Below are positions 42,060 to 54,379 of a stretch of 64,000 bases of DNA, piece after piece (the first letter of the stretch is position 1; the number at the start of each line of letters is the position of its first letter). The stretch is from Tricholoma matsutake. Taxonomy: Eukaryota > Basidiomycota > Agaricomycetes > Agaricales > Tricholomataceae. The translations under genes and the position numbers were made by a program. Under the pieces are notes generated by a model. The model was not told the DNA's origin and searched no databases. It saw nothing but the letters and a program-made list of their open reading frames with translations. Where the stretch lies: NCBI GenBank assembly GCA_026075535.2, contig AP026549.1, positions 6,696,001 through 6,760,000 on the forward strand, in the 5' to 3' direction.

Positions 42060-44303
42060 CCTCAATGCACAACAACATACAATGGCTATCCAGGCCAAGT
42101 CATACTTGAAGCAAAGCAGGTGAGACAGTCCAAGGAGGAGGTTCAAGCAGAGAAGGAGGAGAAGGCTGAGAAAAAGAAGAAAGCCACAGCAAAAGTAAAA
42201 GAAGCTGAAAAACATTGTCTAGTAGGAGTTCAACATGTTGCTGCTAAAGAGAATGAGATCCAGGAGCAGGTTGAGCATGGGCACCACAACGCAGCACATC
42301 CTGACCAAGTCAACCAGGATCTCTACCAGGAACATTGGCAGCAGCAGGCAGAGAGAGAACTGGTGTTGAGTCCCATCTCACCAGCAAATGATGATGACAT
42401 GGAGCTTGATGAAGCAGATGATCTTGGAGTAGAAACAGATGATCCACCAGATTTTCTGCCAATGTCTACTGTGGGTACTAGTGAGTCTGAAAACCAGAAT
42501 TCTTTGGAGCAGCTGGTGAATATGAATCAGATGGTGATGGTGATGAAGATTTCATTCCTGATGCTGAAGGCAAGAATGATGAAAAGGAGTCAGAAGAAGA
42601 AGATCTGGAGGCAGCATTTAAGTTGTGGTTAAAGACTAGAGGCACTAAGAGAAAGGATGTCATTGGGAAGACTAAGGAGAAGGAGAAGGAGAAGGACATC
42701 ATAGGGAAGACTAAGAAAAAGGAGAAGGCAAAGGAAAGAGTCAGTTTAGTATTATTGTATCAGAATTGATTGGGACTTACCTATTTCATAGGGTGAACTC
42801 CATGCTGTCATCAATAAGGCTTGTGAAGTTCCTGGTGCTGAAAACCAATTGAACAAGAAGAAGCAGAAGGTGACTACAGAGGCTAACAGTGATCCAGTCC
42901 CAGTGCAAACTGTAGATGAGCCTGAGTAAGTGATCGATATCAATTGTCAGCACATTCTGGGTCACTTACAAAATTAGACAAAAGGGGAAACATGCCAAGG
43001 CCATGGAGATCGGGGGTTTGAAAGCAAACTGGAAGAAGGCTGCTGGTCTCACCACTGCAAAAGCAAAGGCTACTGGTACCACATCTCATCGCGAGTCCTC
43101 CCCTGAAGCTCAAGATGCAGACAATCTTTTGGATATTGAAGGGGAATTTGCTGAAGATGAAAGTGTCACTATACTAAAGGCAGTGCATGAGAGGAAGTCA
43201 CAGCATAAGTTGGGAGGATCACAAACAACATTGACTCATACAAAAATGGGGACTGCTACTACTAGTGATGTGCATATACTTTTCATCAGATTTATGTAAT
43301 TTATCTTTATGTTTGCATTTTACAGATGGGTATTGCATTGAAGCCAGTCGAGAATCAAGTCCAGTCATCAAGGAAACATTGTGAGCCAAAACCATGCTAC
43401 AACAACAATGACCTTCCCTTTGAAAACCATAGTCAAGATCTCACCACCTGGAGAAACAAAGTATTACCACTGATCATTGACTGAGCTGGTAGCCATGATG
43501 ATCCATTTGCCATCAGTGCTGATCCAAGCTTCAAGACAATTGTGAAGGAATTCTGGGACCAGTTGTTTCAAACCATGGAGCCCACAGATGTGGTTTATGC
43601 AGTAGTGAGTCATCAATTTCTATGTACTGTCAGACTGTCACAATATGTCCTCGCAGGCATCATCATCAGCTATTAGGAACTGGTGGAGCAGGATTGGCAA
43701 ATGTGTGCTTGCAAATCTTTCCTGCACTTTCAAAGGGGAGCCATTCAAGTCATCTGCTCCTGCAATCAAATCTTATGTTGAACATTCTTTGACTCATATG
43801 AACTTCATGTACCATGACCCAGATGTGCATGATAGCTGCTTCTTTGCATTTTTGCTTACTTACTCCTGATATCTAAGATGAGATCTGGATCATTCAGGTT
43901 GGATATGATGATGGCTCTCTTTGCTCATCATTTGAAGACTATCTTGAAGTGGCCTCATGAAGATCATGGAAAACCTCTGGGGGCATTGACACTTTGTGCT
44001 GTGGCAGTGAGTGTCCCCATCTTTTCACATACTAGTTAACATCCTCTTGTCAGAACAAGCATGCATTGATGCTCTGGAATGAGGGGATAGCCCCAAGGTT
44101 CTTGGAGAAACCATGGGCATCCTGGGTTGCAGCATACCTCATTCCCATCAAAACTCTCATGCAATCAGAGTCGCATTGGTCACAGGTCTTTGAGCTGGCT
44201 GGCTATGAGGATGATTGACCTGAACTCTATAGATGATATTCTTGATGATTGCCCTGATGCTGATGATCCCTGCACTGTCATCACAATCTCTAATGATGAG
44301 TAG
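42060..44303 (+). pseudogene. Multi-exon gene of unknown function, divergent from Plavaka
   Basis: Coding signs run on the plus strand away from the Plavaka N-terminus. First comes a Lys/Glu-rich coiled-coil start (EEVQAEKEEKAEKKKKATA, 42120-42260), then an acidic stretch (DDDMELDEADDLG) and a Lys/Glu block near 42660-42730. Later exons read DLPFENHSQDLTTWRNKVLP (43410), FKTIVKEFWDQLFQTMEP (43530), IRNWWSRIGKCVLANL (43670), and LMLWNEGIAPRFLEKPWASW (44070). Good introns: 42740-42791, 42926-42977, 43605-43656 and 44007-44053. It ends at TAG 44301. The layout resembles an uncharacterised protein common in Agaricomycete genomes. At least one TGA (LIID-stop-AGS, near 43482) and some frame changes suggest decay. 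It may be a Plavaka companion gene or only a neighbour. Confidence 0.55.
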
Positions 44304-46591
44304 AACTTATTGCTTGTAGTATTAGGAATCTAGGACCATCATAAATGATTCAACATATTATTATTCTACTACCAGCTAAATGAATGAATCAAGAGAATAA
44401 TACTGTCTGACTCTACATAAAAGAATGGCTCCACAGTAGTTTTGTGATATGGCACAATCAAATATGGCAGCCACAAAAAAAATTGGCTTTGAACATCTTT
44501 TATGCCACTACTCTTATTTGTGGCGGTATGACAAGTGTGGCTGGTATGTTGCCATACCAGCCACACCCCACCAGACCACCTGCAATTTTCCTGATGTTGT
44601 CCATCCACCAGGAAAATCTAGATTTTTCTTAATAAGACTTAGCCATGGTTATCATGGCTTAATGTCCCATGAATTTGGCTTACTGGAGGCTTATTGTTTG
44701 GCTTAGTCTGGACTTGGGCTAAGCACAGATCAAAGCCACCATTCAAGTCAATCTTCAACTGGATTTTTGTGAGTAAGCTGAGAGTCCAAGTGTCTTAAGA
44801 GCTCAATAAGCAGTCAAAAGCCCAATATATTTGTGTACTAAGGACATCCAAGCACAGATATAAGAACATCCTAAGTGTGCTAAGCAATCATTATGAAATT
44901 GAGAATGACAAAAACCCAGAAACTATAGTTGAATCTGGAGGACAAAGGGACTGCAAAAGGAAACAAAATAGAAGTGGAAAAATATCCACACTGGAAGCAC
45001 CAGTAGATCGGGAGGCATCCATGCCCACATGCTGATCAAGCCTGCATCCCCGTCATCGGCCCCATCTCCACTCCCATTCTCATTGGCATCATTGCCACAA
45101 TCACTGAAGGTGCCACCACCATCATCATTGTTCCTGTAGCTTGTCTTGTCACTGCACTGGTGGCCAGGAATATAATAGTAAGAACAAGAGGGAGAAACAG
45201 AGAGAAACATACCAGTAGGCTCATGCCATTGTCATTTCTCTGGCTACCCCTGGATGCACCTTCCTCTGCTTGGAGGGTTGCCTTCCCATGTTGCTGGTGC
45301 TCACATCATCAGGTGGAGCTGTTTCAGCAACCGTCTTGTTTACTGGCACTGACTGTTGTTGCCATTGGTGTTCCTGTTGCTGCCTGAGTCCCAACCCTAT
45401 CATTACTAAAGCAGAATAAAAAGCAGAATGAGAAAATATCAACTTACTTGTCAGGCTCTGGGAGAAGAAAAAACATCCCCCCTTTTGGAGACACAATGGG
45501 AACACATGCTTGTTGAACGTTGGTTGAGTGCAACATGCAACTTCAACCATCGTGACATTGGGCATGTAATATGTGCCTGGTGGAGTTTGAACAACCTCAA
45601 GCAGTTTTGTTTACTTCCTTTATAGATGTATGTGATGGCTGTCCCCCATCTGCCTTATTTGAATGGTGCCAGTGCTGACTTTTTCGACCTTTTCAAGTTG
45701 CTAGGTGTGCTGTGGGGCTCTTCAAGGCTGCAGGTAAGTCATGGCACATCTCAGGCACTGGAAACACACCAGCTAACTGCTTTATAGGCACCCTACTGGA
45801 GATAAAACTCCTGCATGTCAAAAATGGCCAGGGAATGGCTCAAAATGGAGCATGGTGCATAGAAGAGGGAGGTCGAGAGGTGTGGCACAGATGGAAAATA
45901 GATGTCTTGCATCAAAAACAGTCAACAACCCCATCGTTGTCAAATCCATCTCCTTGCCATTTTTTTATGCGCAAGTGTACTGTCCTGCTCATGGCTTCCT
46001 TCTCTGCTTGGCAACCCTTCCTCTCCTTGTCAAGTTGCCTGGTGACATCCTCATCTTTGCATGTTGACACATTAAGTGCTGTGGTGCTGTAGAGCTTGAT
46101 ATGGCATGGTTCTTGTCAAGCATAGTGAGTTTCTTCTTATTCTTGTTCTGCCACACAGGAGGTGAGGCCCTCAGCCTTGTCTCCATTCTAATATTTTTTC
46201 TCATCGTTTAGAAATTCCTTCATTGTTTTCACAATGCATTGACTCATCAAGAAAATCTCATTTATACAAGTGCTCAGCAGGGGAGGGTACAGCAAATAAT
46301 GGCTCATAGGGAGGACTCAGGTGTGCTTCCAAGCATGATAGGTCTCAGAACGCAGGCACATTACTCAACTTAAACTGTGTGGGGTGGGATCGAGTGCTTC
46401 TCAGCCTACTCATGCCCCTGTACCACTTGCACAAGCCTTCTTTTCAAACAGCTACCTTCAATGTGTGCATACTCTTGCAAGCCCAAAAATACTCAATGCA
46501 TGAGCCACAGAATGGCTGGCCAAACTCATTGCTTGGGCTGCTTTCCTTACTTATTCCCAAATCCAAGTACGATTAAGAAACTTGATGACTT
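44304..46591. other. No recognised gene
   Basis: Short open frames on both strands (for example 45428-45625 and 45852-46067) contain no family I know. CC/CT-rich and GTGG-rich patches occur near 45000-45400. The only structural item is the perfect hairpin at 44535-44566. TSD GACAC of the Copia element ends the stretch. Confidence 0.4.
44535..44566. repeat. Perfect 14-bp hairpin
   Basis: GTGTGGCTGGTATG is followed after TTGC by its exact reverse complement. No T-run or terminal-repeat context is seen. Confidence 0.8.
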
Positions 46592-46596
46592 GACAC

Positions 46597-46940
46597 TGTA
46601 GAAAATCAACCTAGCATAATCAGAGTATAGCTCAGTCTCTGTATAAGTGACTTTATAAAATACAATCACTGTACCTACCATGATAAGAGTATAGCTATAA
46701 GTACAGTAAGTATTGGTCCATAATATCATAATGTCTAGGATACTCACCTCAGTCTTTGTATAAGCAACTGAGGTGATCAGATAACTATGTACTCTATATA
46801 TTCAGCTACATAAAGAGTCAAAGGGACAAGAGACATAAGGGTATCTACAAGATGGCGCATCAAAGGGATATGCTAAAAATAGTATGCACATCAAAGATGC
46901 GATCATGTATGCTTACGGTGTGATAAACGGCATCTCAACA
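46597..46940 (-). repeat. 3' LTR of the Copia element (344 bp)
   Basis: TGTAGAAAATCAACC to CATCTCAACA on the plus strand, TG...CA. It is about 90 bp longer than the other LTR because of extra sequence between two CAGAGTATAG-like repeats near 46620-46710. Next to it, minus strand AGGAGGAG (46941-46948) is the polypurine tract. Confidence 0.85.
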
Positions 46941-47110
46941 CTCCTCCTCACCATGAGCACTCCTCCTTGCATGGATTCACATCAATGAAGGCTGAGATAT
47001 TCCTGGAGATATAAGAACTGTTTTACCTCAAGGGCCTTAGTGAACATTTCAGCAACATTTTTGCAAGTATGAACATAAGTGAGCCATAGGTCATTGGACT
47101 GTACATGGTC

Positions 47111-47878
47111 TCAGAGGAAATGGTATTTGATACCAATATGTTTAATGCATGAGTGAAGGAGTGGGTCTTCAGAGAGGCTCTTCATCGCAGAGTCATCGCA
47201 AGATATTATGGTAGGTGAAGTCTGAGAGTAGCCTATAGTGTTGAGTAAAGTACAAATCCAAATACATTCCTTTGCTGTTTCAAATGCAGCAATGTATTCA
47301 GCTTTGCATGAGGATGTTGCAATGACCTTCTGTTTGCATGCCATCCAGGAGATAGTGCCTGAACCTAGAGAGCATATAAAACCCCCAACACTATGATGAG
47401 TGTTGAGGCAGTTCGCCCAGTTGGAGTCACTAAAGGCGTGAAGGTTAACAGAAGGGTCACCTCTGATACATAACTTAAGGTCTCTGGTACCATTGAGATA
47501 TTGTACCAGTCTTATAGCTACCTTCCAGTGTTTGAACAAGTAGCAATCGAGGAATTGTGAGAGTTGTTGGACAGCATAGGAGATGTCGGGGTGGGTTCCA
47601 ATTGCCAAAATATAGTAGACAACCAACTAGGGAACAATAGGGGAGTTTGTTAAGTTGGATCTGCTCATCAGAGGATAGGGTGTTGCAGTCAAATCAGCAC
47701 AGTTTGGAGCCAGGTTCCAGTGGGGCAGATACTGGGTGTGCATCTCTCTGGCCAAATTGATCAACAACTTTGTCGATAAGGGCAGTCTGTGATAGTGCTA
47801 CTGTATGTGCTGTTCTATCCCAAGTGACTGTGATCCCAATAAGGAAATGTGCAGTGCCCAATTCAAAGATAGTCCAGA
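47111..47878 (-). pseudogene. Copia RNase H
   Basis: Frame 47626-47111: GTHPDISYAVQQLSQF, LHAFSDSNWANCLNTHHSVG (the Copia RNase H signature), CKQKVIATSSCKAEYIAA, and IKHIGIKYHF near the end. The join to RT just upstream (47630-47880) is broken by stops. Confidence 0.85.
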
Positions 47879-47882
47879 CTTC

Positions 47883-49256
47883 TCACATCTGACTCTTGAA
47901 CCTCTCATTCTTGTCTTTGGAGTCTGCTATGGACAAATAATCATCAACATGAACAGTGGTAATTATGGTCCCAGAATCAGTCTTGCGGTAATATATACAA
48001 GACTCACAGGACAGTCGGGTGAATCCCCAGGATAGCATTTGGGCATTGAGCATTTGATTCCAGATATGCCCACTTTGCTTCATGCTGTATAGTCTGCGCT
48101 GAAGTTGCCACACCCAGTCCTCTTTTCCAGGTTCCTCAAAATTGACCAGTTGTTGCATATATTGTACTTCATTGTCTGGCAGCAGGCCATAGAGGAAGGC
48201 AGTTTTGATGTTGATTTGTTGGGCATCCCATCCCAGTGACACTGCAATGTGTAATAGAATTCTCCAAGATTCCATGCACGCAGTCAGTGAGGTGGTCTTA
48301 GTGTATTCCTTGCCATAAATCTGCTTGTAACCCTTGAAAACAACACATACTTTCCACCTGACAGCCTTCCCAGTTTCATCCCACTTGATATAGAAAATGG
48401 GTCTCCCTTTTTGGATATGCTTCCCCTGAGGAACTTCAGAACATGGTATCAATTTATAGACACCCATGTCCTTTAGTGATTTCAACTCATCCTGATATCC
48501 CTCTGCCCATTGTGCAGCATCCACAGAGTTCTTGGCTTCATCCCATGTTTTTGGCTCATCTTTGAATTGAAGTGATTCTGGATCAAAATCATCCATCTCT
48601 GAAATCATAGCTGGAAGTTCATGTGCCTGATCACCAAGGTCGAGATTTTTGAAGGCCTGTTGTAGATCAGCAATGACATCATGATTGGGGAGAGGCTCAT
48701 CTAGGGTGTTAATGGTCCATCTACCTGCCCTCCACTCTTGACATGCCTCTTTTATGCAGGTTGTGCTATCTTGGGATTCTTGTACTGCCTTCATTGTACA
48801 TGTGAAAGATGGTCCCCCATTAGGTTTCCTTTCAGTTGGGACTGGTACATGAGATGATCGGCAAGGGGGTTCCAGTTGGGGGGCAGGCAGCACAGTATGG
48901 TTAGTAACAGGAGGGTTGGATAGTGGGATAAAATCATCATCAGCATCAGCATCAAGCAGGGGGGTGAATGTGGGGTTGGCAGTTTCATCAGGGGTGGGGT
49001 CTGCCTTGGGTGGGGTTGGGTTCTGCAGTGGGCCCATGTGTCCATCATGGCTCTCGAGGAAGCAGACATGGAAAGAACTATGTATTTTCTGTGTAGTGCT
49101 GTCATAGCATCTGTACATTTTTGAGTTTGGGTCATAGCCAATCAGTGTACACTCAATCAACCATTCAAAAATCTTTGGGTTATCTTTCTTTGGTATCAAG
49201 ACAAAAAGCCCGACATCCAATTTGCCACATATAGGAATAGTCTGGCTTTCGACCAA
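47883..49256 (-). pseudogene. Copia RT with integrase-RT linker
   Basis: Open for 457 codons. A Pro/Asp-rich linker is followed by RT: AQWAEGYQDELKSLKDMGVY, IKWDETGKAVRWKVCVVFKG, LGWDAQQINIKTAFLYG, LQRRLYSMKQSGHIWNQML, and TTVHVDDYLSIA, in which the catalytic Asp pair of the YVDD-type motif is kept. In the KTAFL box the family has DVKTAFL, here NIKTAFL, which removes the first catalytic Asp. Confidence 0.88.
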
Positions 49257-50343
49257 ACCATAATTCCCAAGGTGTGATTCCTTGCAGCAAGTGGGTTGTA
49301 GTTTTTGAATGCAGATGTGTAGCCATTAAATAGAATTTGTCCCAAAGGAAAGGGGGCAGTCCTGCATACAGTCGCATTGTTCATGCCTTTGCCATGAGCA
49401 TTCGATGCATCCATTTGACATGTCCAATGTGGGCAGATGTGTGTGGAGCAGTGAAGCATTGGTCTGATCCCCAAGATTTAAGCCATGTCTGCATTTCACT
49501 GGACTTCAGCTCTTCATTGTCAGTAATGTATGTCCTGACTTTCAAGCTGGTTTCATTTTCATGTGCCAACTCCCATGCCTTGAGCTCAGGAAAGGAATCA
49601 TCTTTATGTTTGAGGGGTATAGACCATGGAAATGAGGTAAAATCATTGATGATGTCCATTACATATTCATGACCAGTATGGGACTTGACTGCATGTGGGC
49701 CTGATAGATCAACACACACCTTCTCTAGATGCCTCATTGCCCTATGTCCCTCACTCCTCACATTTCTTTGGGACTGGTGCTCTCATCTGTTTTCCAACAA
49801 CACAGGCATCACATTTGGGTGGCCGTGTAGTGGCTGACAATGGTGTACCTGTGAGTGCGCCTTTCTTGGCCATATCCCACAGGGATTGATAATTGGTGTG
49901 GCCAAGGCAATGGTGCCAGGTCTCTAGATTTGGTGATCTGTGAATTGTTAACATGTGCTCGACAGATGCAGAGTGTAGGGTGAGTGAGTAAAGTTTCTTG
50001 GAGGTCATAGAACTGTGAGCTATCAATGAACCTGTGGATTTACTAGTTATCCAGCAAGATGAGTTGTCAAAATGTGTGATGGCATTTGAGTCTCTGGCAA
50101 GGGAACTGAGAGATACCAGCCGAACTGTTGACTCAGGGACGTAGAGTGCATTATGTAAGGTGATTGATGCACCCTGAGCTTCCCATAGTTTGACATCACC
50201 CATGCCAATCACAGTGATCAAAGATCCTCCCATGCCCTTGATTGATCAAGAAGTGATCAGGCAGAGAGAAAAGAAATCAGAACGGTCTGGGGATATGTGG
50301 ACCATGGCACTGCTGTCAATGAGGAAGGGTAAATCAGTTGATG
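49257..50343 (-). pseudogene. Copia protease end and integrase, catalytic Glu mutated
   Basis: From right to left: DSSAMVHISPDRSDFF (protease, DSSA in place of the usual DSGA or DSAA, about 50310), SAVHNALYVPE-like HNALYVPESTVRLVSL, then WHHCLGHTNYQSLWDM and CDACVVGKQ (HHCC zinc domain), VCVDLSGPHAVKSHTG (Asp), TYITDNEELKSS (Asp), and GHVKWMHRMLMAKA, where the family has VERMHRTL. The codon 49414-49416 is AAA (Lys) instead of Glu, and R became W beside it. Both changes are transitions. Confidence 0.85.
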
Positions 50344-50353
50344 AGATATGGGT

Positions 50354-51480
50354 TCACTTGGTCTGACTTAAGGGTGCAACAGTGAAGGCGCTGTTGTCCA
50401 CTGGAGCAGTGTGCTTTACCCAATCAATGGCGGTCCTCGGCTCCTCCTCAATCACAAGCCAACCCTCATATTCAATTTCATCAATTGTAGAGATGGGGGC
50501 AGGGTCACATGCTATACCTGCGAAGTCAGGGGATGAGGTTACTGGTGAGGAGGGGTTATGATCAACCATGACCATGAAGGCACAGCCATTTACATCTTTC
50601 ATGGTTATGGGGATCTTGGGACTAGGCTTTTTCTTTTGGTCAGAAGCTGCCCTCTGAGCTGCAATCAACTCAGTAAGTGTCTTCCCTGCCATCCCTCCAC
50701 CAGGTTTGATGCAGTACTCAGTGGTGTGTCCTGGCTTCCCACAAGTAGAGTTGCTACAAATGAGTCCATTGGATGGTCTGGTCAGTTTGGTATGAGCAGT
50801 TAGTGCAACAGAGGGACAGAAATCATTGTGGGCGTCATTCTCAAGAAGGGATTGCTCATTCTCCAAGAACTGACAAATCTTCATGGAAGTGTATGATGAT
50901 GTGTCAGTGGAGGCCATGATGTCACAAGAAATAATAGAATGTGCATGAGGAAAGTGTTCACTGAGAGAATTGAGGAGCGCAATACAACAAAGAAGATCAG
51001 CTTTGATGTTCCCCATGGCAAAAGTGTGTTCAATGAGGGCACAAATCTTATCAGCAGTCTCAGGGAGGGGGGTGTCCTTTGTGCATTGGATGGAAAGGGC
51101 CTGTTGTAAAAGCTGGACCTGGCAGACCAGTCCCTCTTTCTGATGGTGAGCTTGGAGTATCTCCCAGTTGATGCTAGGTCCTTTCACCATGTCAAGGAAC
51201 AGCGAGCAACACTAGATGCTATAAAAGCATAAGCAAGCCACAAGTTGGCCTTGTAATTCGTGAGGGCACAGGGTTTGTTCAAGGATGGTTCAATGATGTT
51301 GCTGACAACATACTCATAGAGCCCATTTAAAGAAAGAGCAATGGTAATTTCTTTGCACCATTCTTGGTAATTGGACTTTAGTTTATTGAGCTTCTCCCCT
51401 GAGTACTGAACAGACAGTTTAATGAGGGAGATAGGTGGGATTGTGGATTCAGATGTGGCTGTAGTCAATTTGATCACCAT
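50354..51480 (-). pseudogene. Copia gag
   Basis: MVIKLTTATSESTIPPIS starts at 51480, then LKSNYQEWCKEITIALSLNG, a typical UBN2-type Copia gag start. After a frame change near 51190, MVKGPSINWEILQAHHQKEG and, near 50740-50690, the knuckle CSNSTCGKPGHTTEYC (C-x4-C-x4-H-x4-C). It runs into the protease region after 50354. Confidence 0.85.
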
Positions 51481-51593
51481 ATTTGATGGTAAAGTGTTGC
51501 CAGATAGAGTGGCAAAAAGGTATGTAGTAACAAAGGGGTATGCTTGCCGGAAGACTAGATGTGCTCAAAGTGAAGTCCATGATTGTCAAGACC

Positions 51594-52166
51594 AATTCTC
51601 TTGACTGGATTTCCAATCATTTTCTGCCCCCCTTCCCAGCCACCTTGCATCACAGCCCACCTCCTATCAGCAGCACTGCCTAGAGGCAAAATTCCCTCAT
51701 TTCCAATTAGGTGAAACAGTTTCAGGATTTGCCTTGGAAGCTGGTTTTTATATTAACCACAGCCTCAAAAACTCCGACCTTAGTATTTAAGCTAGCCACT
51801 TTCATTCTGTATTGCCAGTCTGTAAATCAACCAAGTCTCCCACTTAATCCTATTCTCTTTATACTCCAATTACATTCTTAAGTCATTCTCAAACTCTTAC
51901 TCAGCCTCTCCAGAAATTCTCTGGACCTCTGATCATCTTCCTTACCCTTGCCTTGAAATTAGGACACTTGATGAGGAGAAGGGCACAACTTCTTATAAGT
52001 TGAAGCCAAGTCCTTTCTGCTCCCCCACTTGGTACAACACATCAAGTAAACCCTGCCCCAGATTTCCATAGGATTCCCTGTCTTACTCAATCTGACCACT
52101 ACAACTTCTATTGTCTGGGTACGACCAGAATTCCGACAACTTCCCCTTCAAGTTCAGTACTTAACA
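51594..52166 (+). repeat. 5' LTR of Gypsy-3 (573 bp)
   Basis: TGTCAAGAC to GTACTTAACA. It matches 58306-59302 apart from the nested LTR. No tRNA-type primer site beginning TGG follows directly; the next bases are GTATTTACAAACTC. Confidence 0.85.
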
Positions 52167-52409
52167 GTATTTACAAACTCACACTTCTCTCATCAAATCA
52201 ATCCCTCTTTTCCTATGACTCCTACTGAGTCACAAACCCAATGAACCACAAGGAACTCTTGCCATGCAGGTACAGTACCAAGATTATCAGCAATCCACTG
52301 ATCTATACTTCCTTCCCCGAGGCATGCTTTGACTTTTGGTGCATCCACCAGACCATCCAACATCTTCAGGCAAATCAGTTTTGGAGCACCCTCCATCAGT
52401 GCTAACATC

Positions 52410-53614
52410 ATGTCTCAACCTCCAGAGACCCCTCAGAACACAACTCCACTTGAGTATGTAGAGAATGTTGGGCAACCTAACCCCTTTGATGAGGAAGGTC
52501 CAGGTAAAGAGGACGGACTTCCCAGTGGACCTGATGACCCTAGCAGTCCTGATGGCCCTGGGGATGACCCCAATCCTGATGACCCTGATGACCCTCTACC
52601 TTCCAATGGCAGAAATCCTGATACAGGAGATAGGTTTCTTGATGCTCTCTTTGAGCTCTCGGATAGTCTCCGAACCCTCCAGCAGAACCCAAGACTGAGA
52701 AAATCAAAGTTCGTGATCCTGACACTTTTGACAGAGCCAATCCCTGGAAACTTCAGGACTTCCTAGTCTCATGCAACCTTCACTTCTGTGATCGTCCTCA
52801 AGTCTTTGCCTCCAACAAAAAGAAAATCCTATTCATCCTTTCCTACCTCAAAGGGTCAGCCCTTAGCTGGTTTGAACCTGGACTCAACAACCCAACAAAC
52901 TCTGCCCATTGGATGTGGAACTATGAGGTATTCCTCAGTGAGTTGGAAAGTAATTTTGGTCCTCACGACCCTGTCAGGGATGTGGAAAAGGCTCTTTCAG
53001 AACTCACAATGAAGAAAGGAGGAAGGATAGTGAAGTATAATGTGGACTTCTGGAAACTGGCTTCCTGGGTCAACTGGAATGAGGCCACTCTTTGCAACCA
53101 GTATTTCTGTGGTCTCCCACTCCATCTCTGCATAGAGGTCTTATGGGGGGGATGACCCAATACTCTAGCATCCCTACGTCTTAAAGCCCAGGATGCTGAC
53201 AACATCTATTGGATGCAGGAAGAAGAAACCCACTTAGAAACAAAAACCCCCAGAAATTCTGCACACACCGGAAAGAAGGAATCTAAAGGTTCTCCTAGCT
53301 CCAATTCCAACACCCAGTCCAAACCTCAGTCCTTGTCCAGCACTAACTGCACAAACCAATCCTCGTCTGGCAGCTCCTCTGGGTCGAAGAACAACTTCCA
53401 GAAGGACAAGCCAAAAAACTCTATTTCCGACAAGTTGGGGAAAGACGGTAAACTAACCAGAGATGAGCAAGAATGCTGCATGAAAGAAGGACTTTGCCTC
53501 TACTGCGGCGAAAAAGGACATGGAGCTGGGAATTGTCCAAAGTCCAAAGCAGCCAAAGCCCATGCTGCAGCAGTCACTGAGTCCAAGCTGGACTCTGCGG
53601 ACCCAAAAAAATAG
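52410..53614 (+). pseudogene. Gypsy-3 gag
   Basis: Starts MSQPPETPQNTTPLEYVE, followed by a Pro/Asp-rich region, then after a one-base frame change near 52690 the capsid part VRDPDTFD, WKLQDFLVSCNLHF, ILFILSYLKGSALSWFEPGL, and ELTMKKGGRIVKYNVDF. TGA at 53153 follows EVLWGG. A Ser/Lys-rich linker leads to the zinc knuckle CLYCGEKGHGAGNC (about 53500-53540). Confidence 0.88.
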
Positions 53615-54360
53615 TCTGCAACCCTCGAGAACATGCTATTGGGGCTGAGGGTTGCATTGACCTTTCCCAACTGGCTGCTTATGTCCGTCTCAATGTGTCC
53701 ACTCTTTCTGATCCTCAATCCCTTACCATCCTGCTATCCCTTTCCAAACAATCCCTAAAAATCCAAACTCTTATTGACTCTGGTTCCTAACATTGTTTTC
53801 TCAATTCATCATTTGTGTGGGACAACCAACTTAGTACCAAACCCATTCCTCCGATCAGACTCTGACTATTTGATGGAACTTGTAACTCCACCATAACTCA
53901 AGTCATGGAACTCCCAGTCACTTTTCCATCTGGTGAAGTGTTCAATCTGACATTTTATGTAACCTCGCTGGACTCTTCCTGTTCTGCAGTACTTGGTTAT
54001 AACTGGCTGAAGCAACACAATCCATTGATTGACTGGTCTTCAGGCCAAATAAAATTCTGTTCTGCAGCTCAAAGAGGTCCTGCCCCCTCAACGTCCTCCG
54101 ACTCTCCTATCTCGTGTGAGTCACCTTCACCTCTGAACCTTCCAGCAGAAACCTGCAAAAATCCCATAATCACTAAACCCTCGAAACTTGTACCTCTTGA
54201 GATCTCTTTCATCAATGCTGCTGCTTACATGTGCACAAGCAAACTTCCTGGGGCTGTTGCCTTTCAGATGATATTCTCCCCAGAAGGACTGGTGGCTAAA
54301 TCCTCCAGACCTTTCAGATGTTCCAGAAGAATATTACAAATTTGCAGATGTTTTCAATAA
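53615..54360 (+). pseudogene. Gypsy-3 protease
   Basis: IQTLIDSGS at about 53765 is the DSG active site, followed by a TAA-type break before HCFLNSSFVWD. Further on, MELPVTFPSGEVFNLTFYV and AVLGYNWLKQHNPLIDW (the flap/C-terminal signature) at 53905-54050. The linker to RT ends near 54360 with a frame change. Confidence 0.8.
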
Positions 54361-54379
54361 ACAAAAAGCCAACACCCTT

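Noticed and set aside
51600..52400. Host gene in the repeated region shared by 51600-52166 and 58306-59302
   Set aside because: The two blocks are the LTRs of Gypsy-3 with TG...CA ends and a near-perfect TSD.
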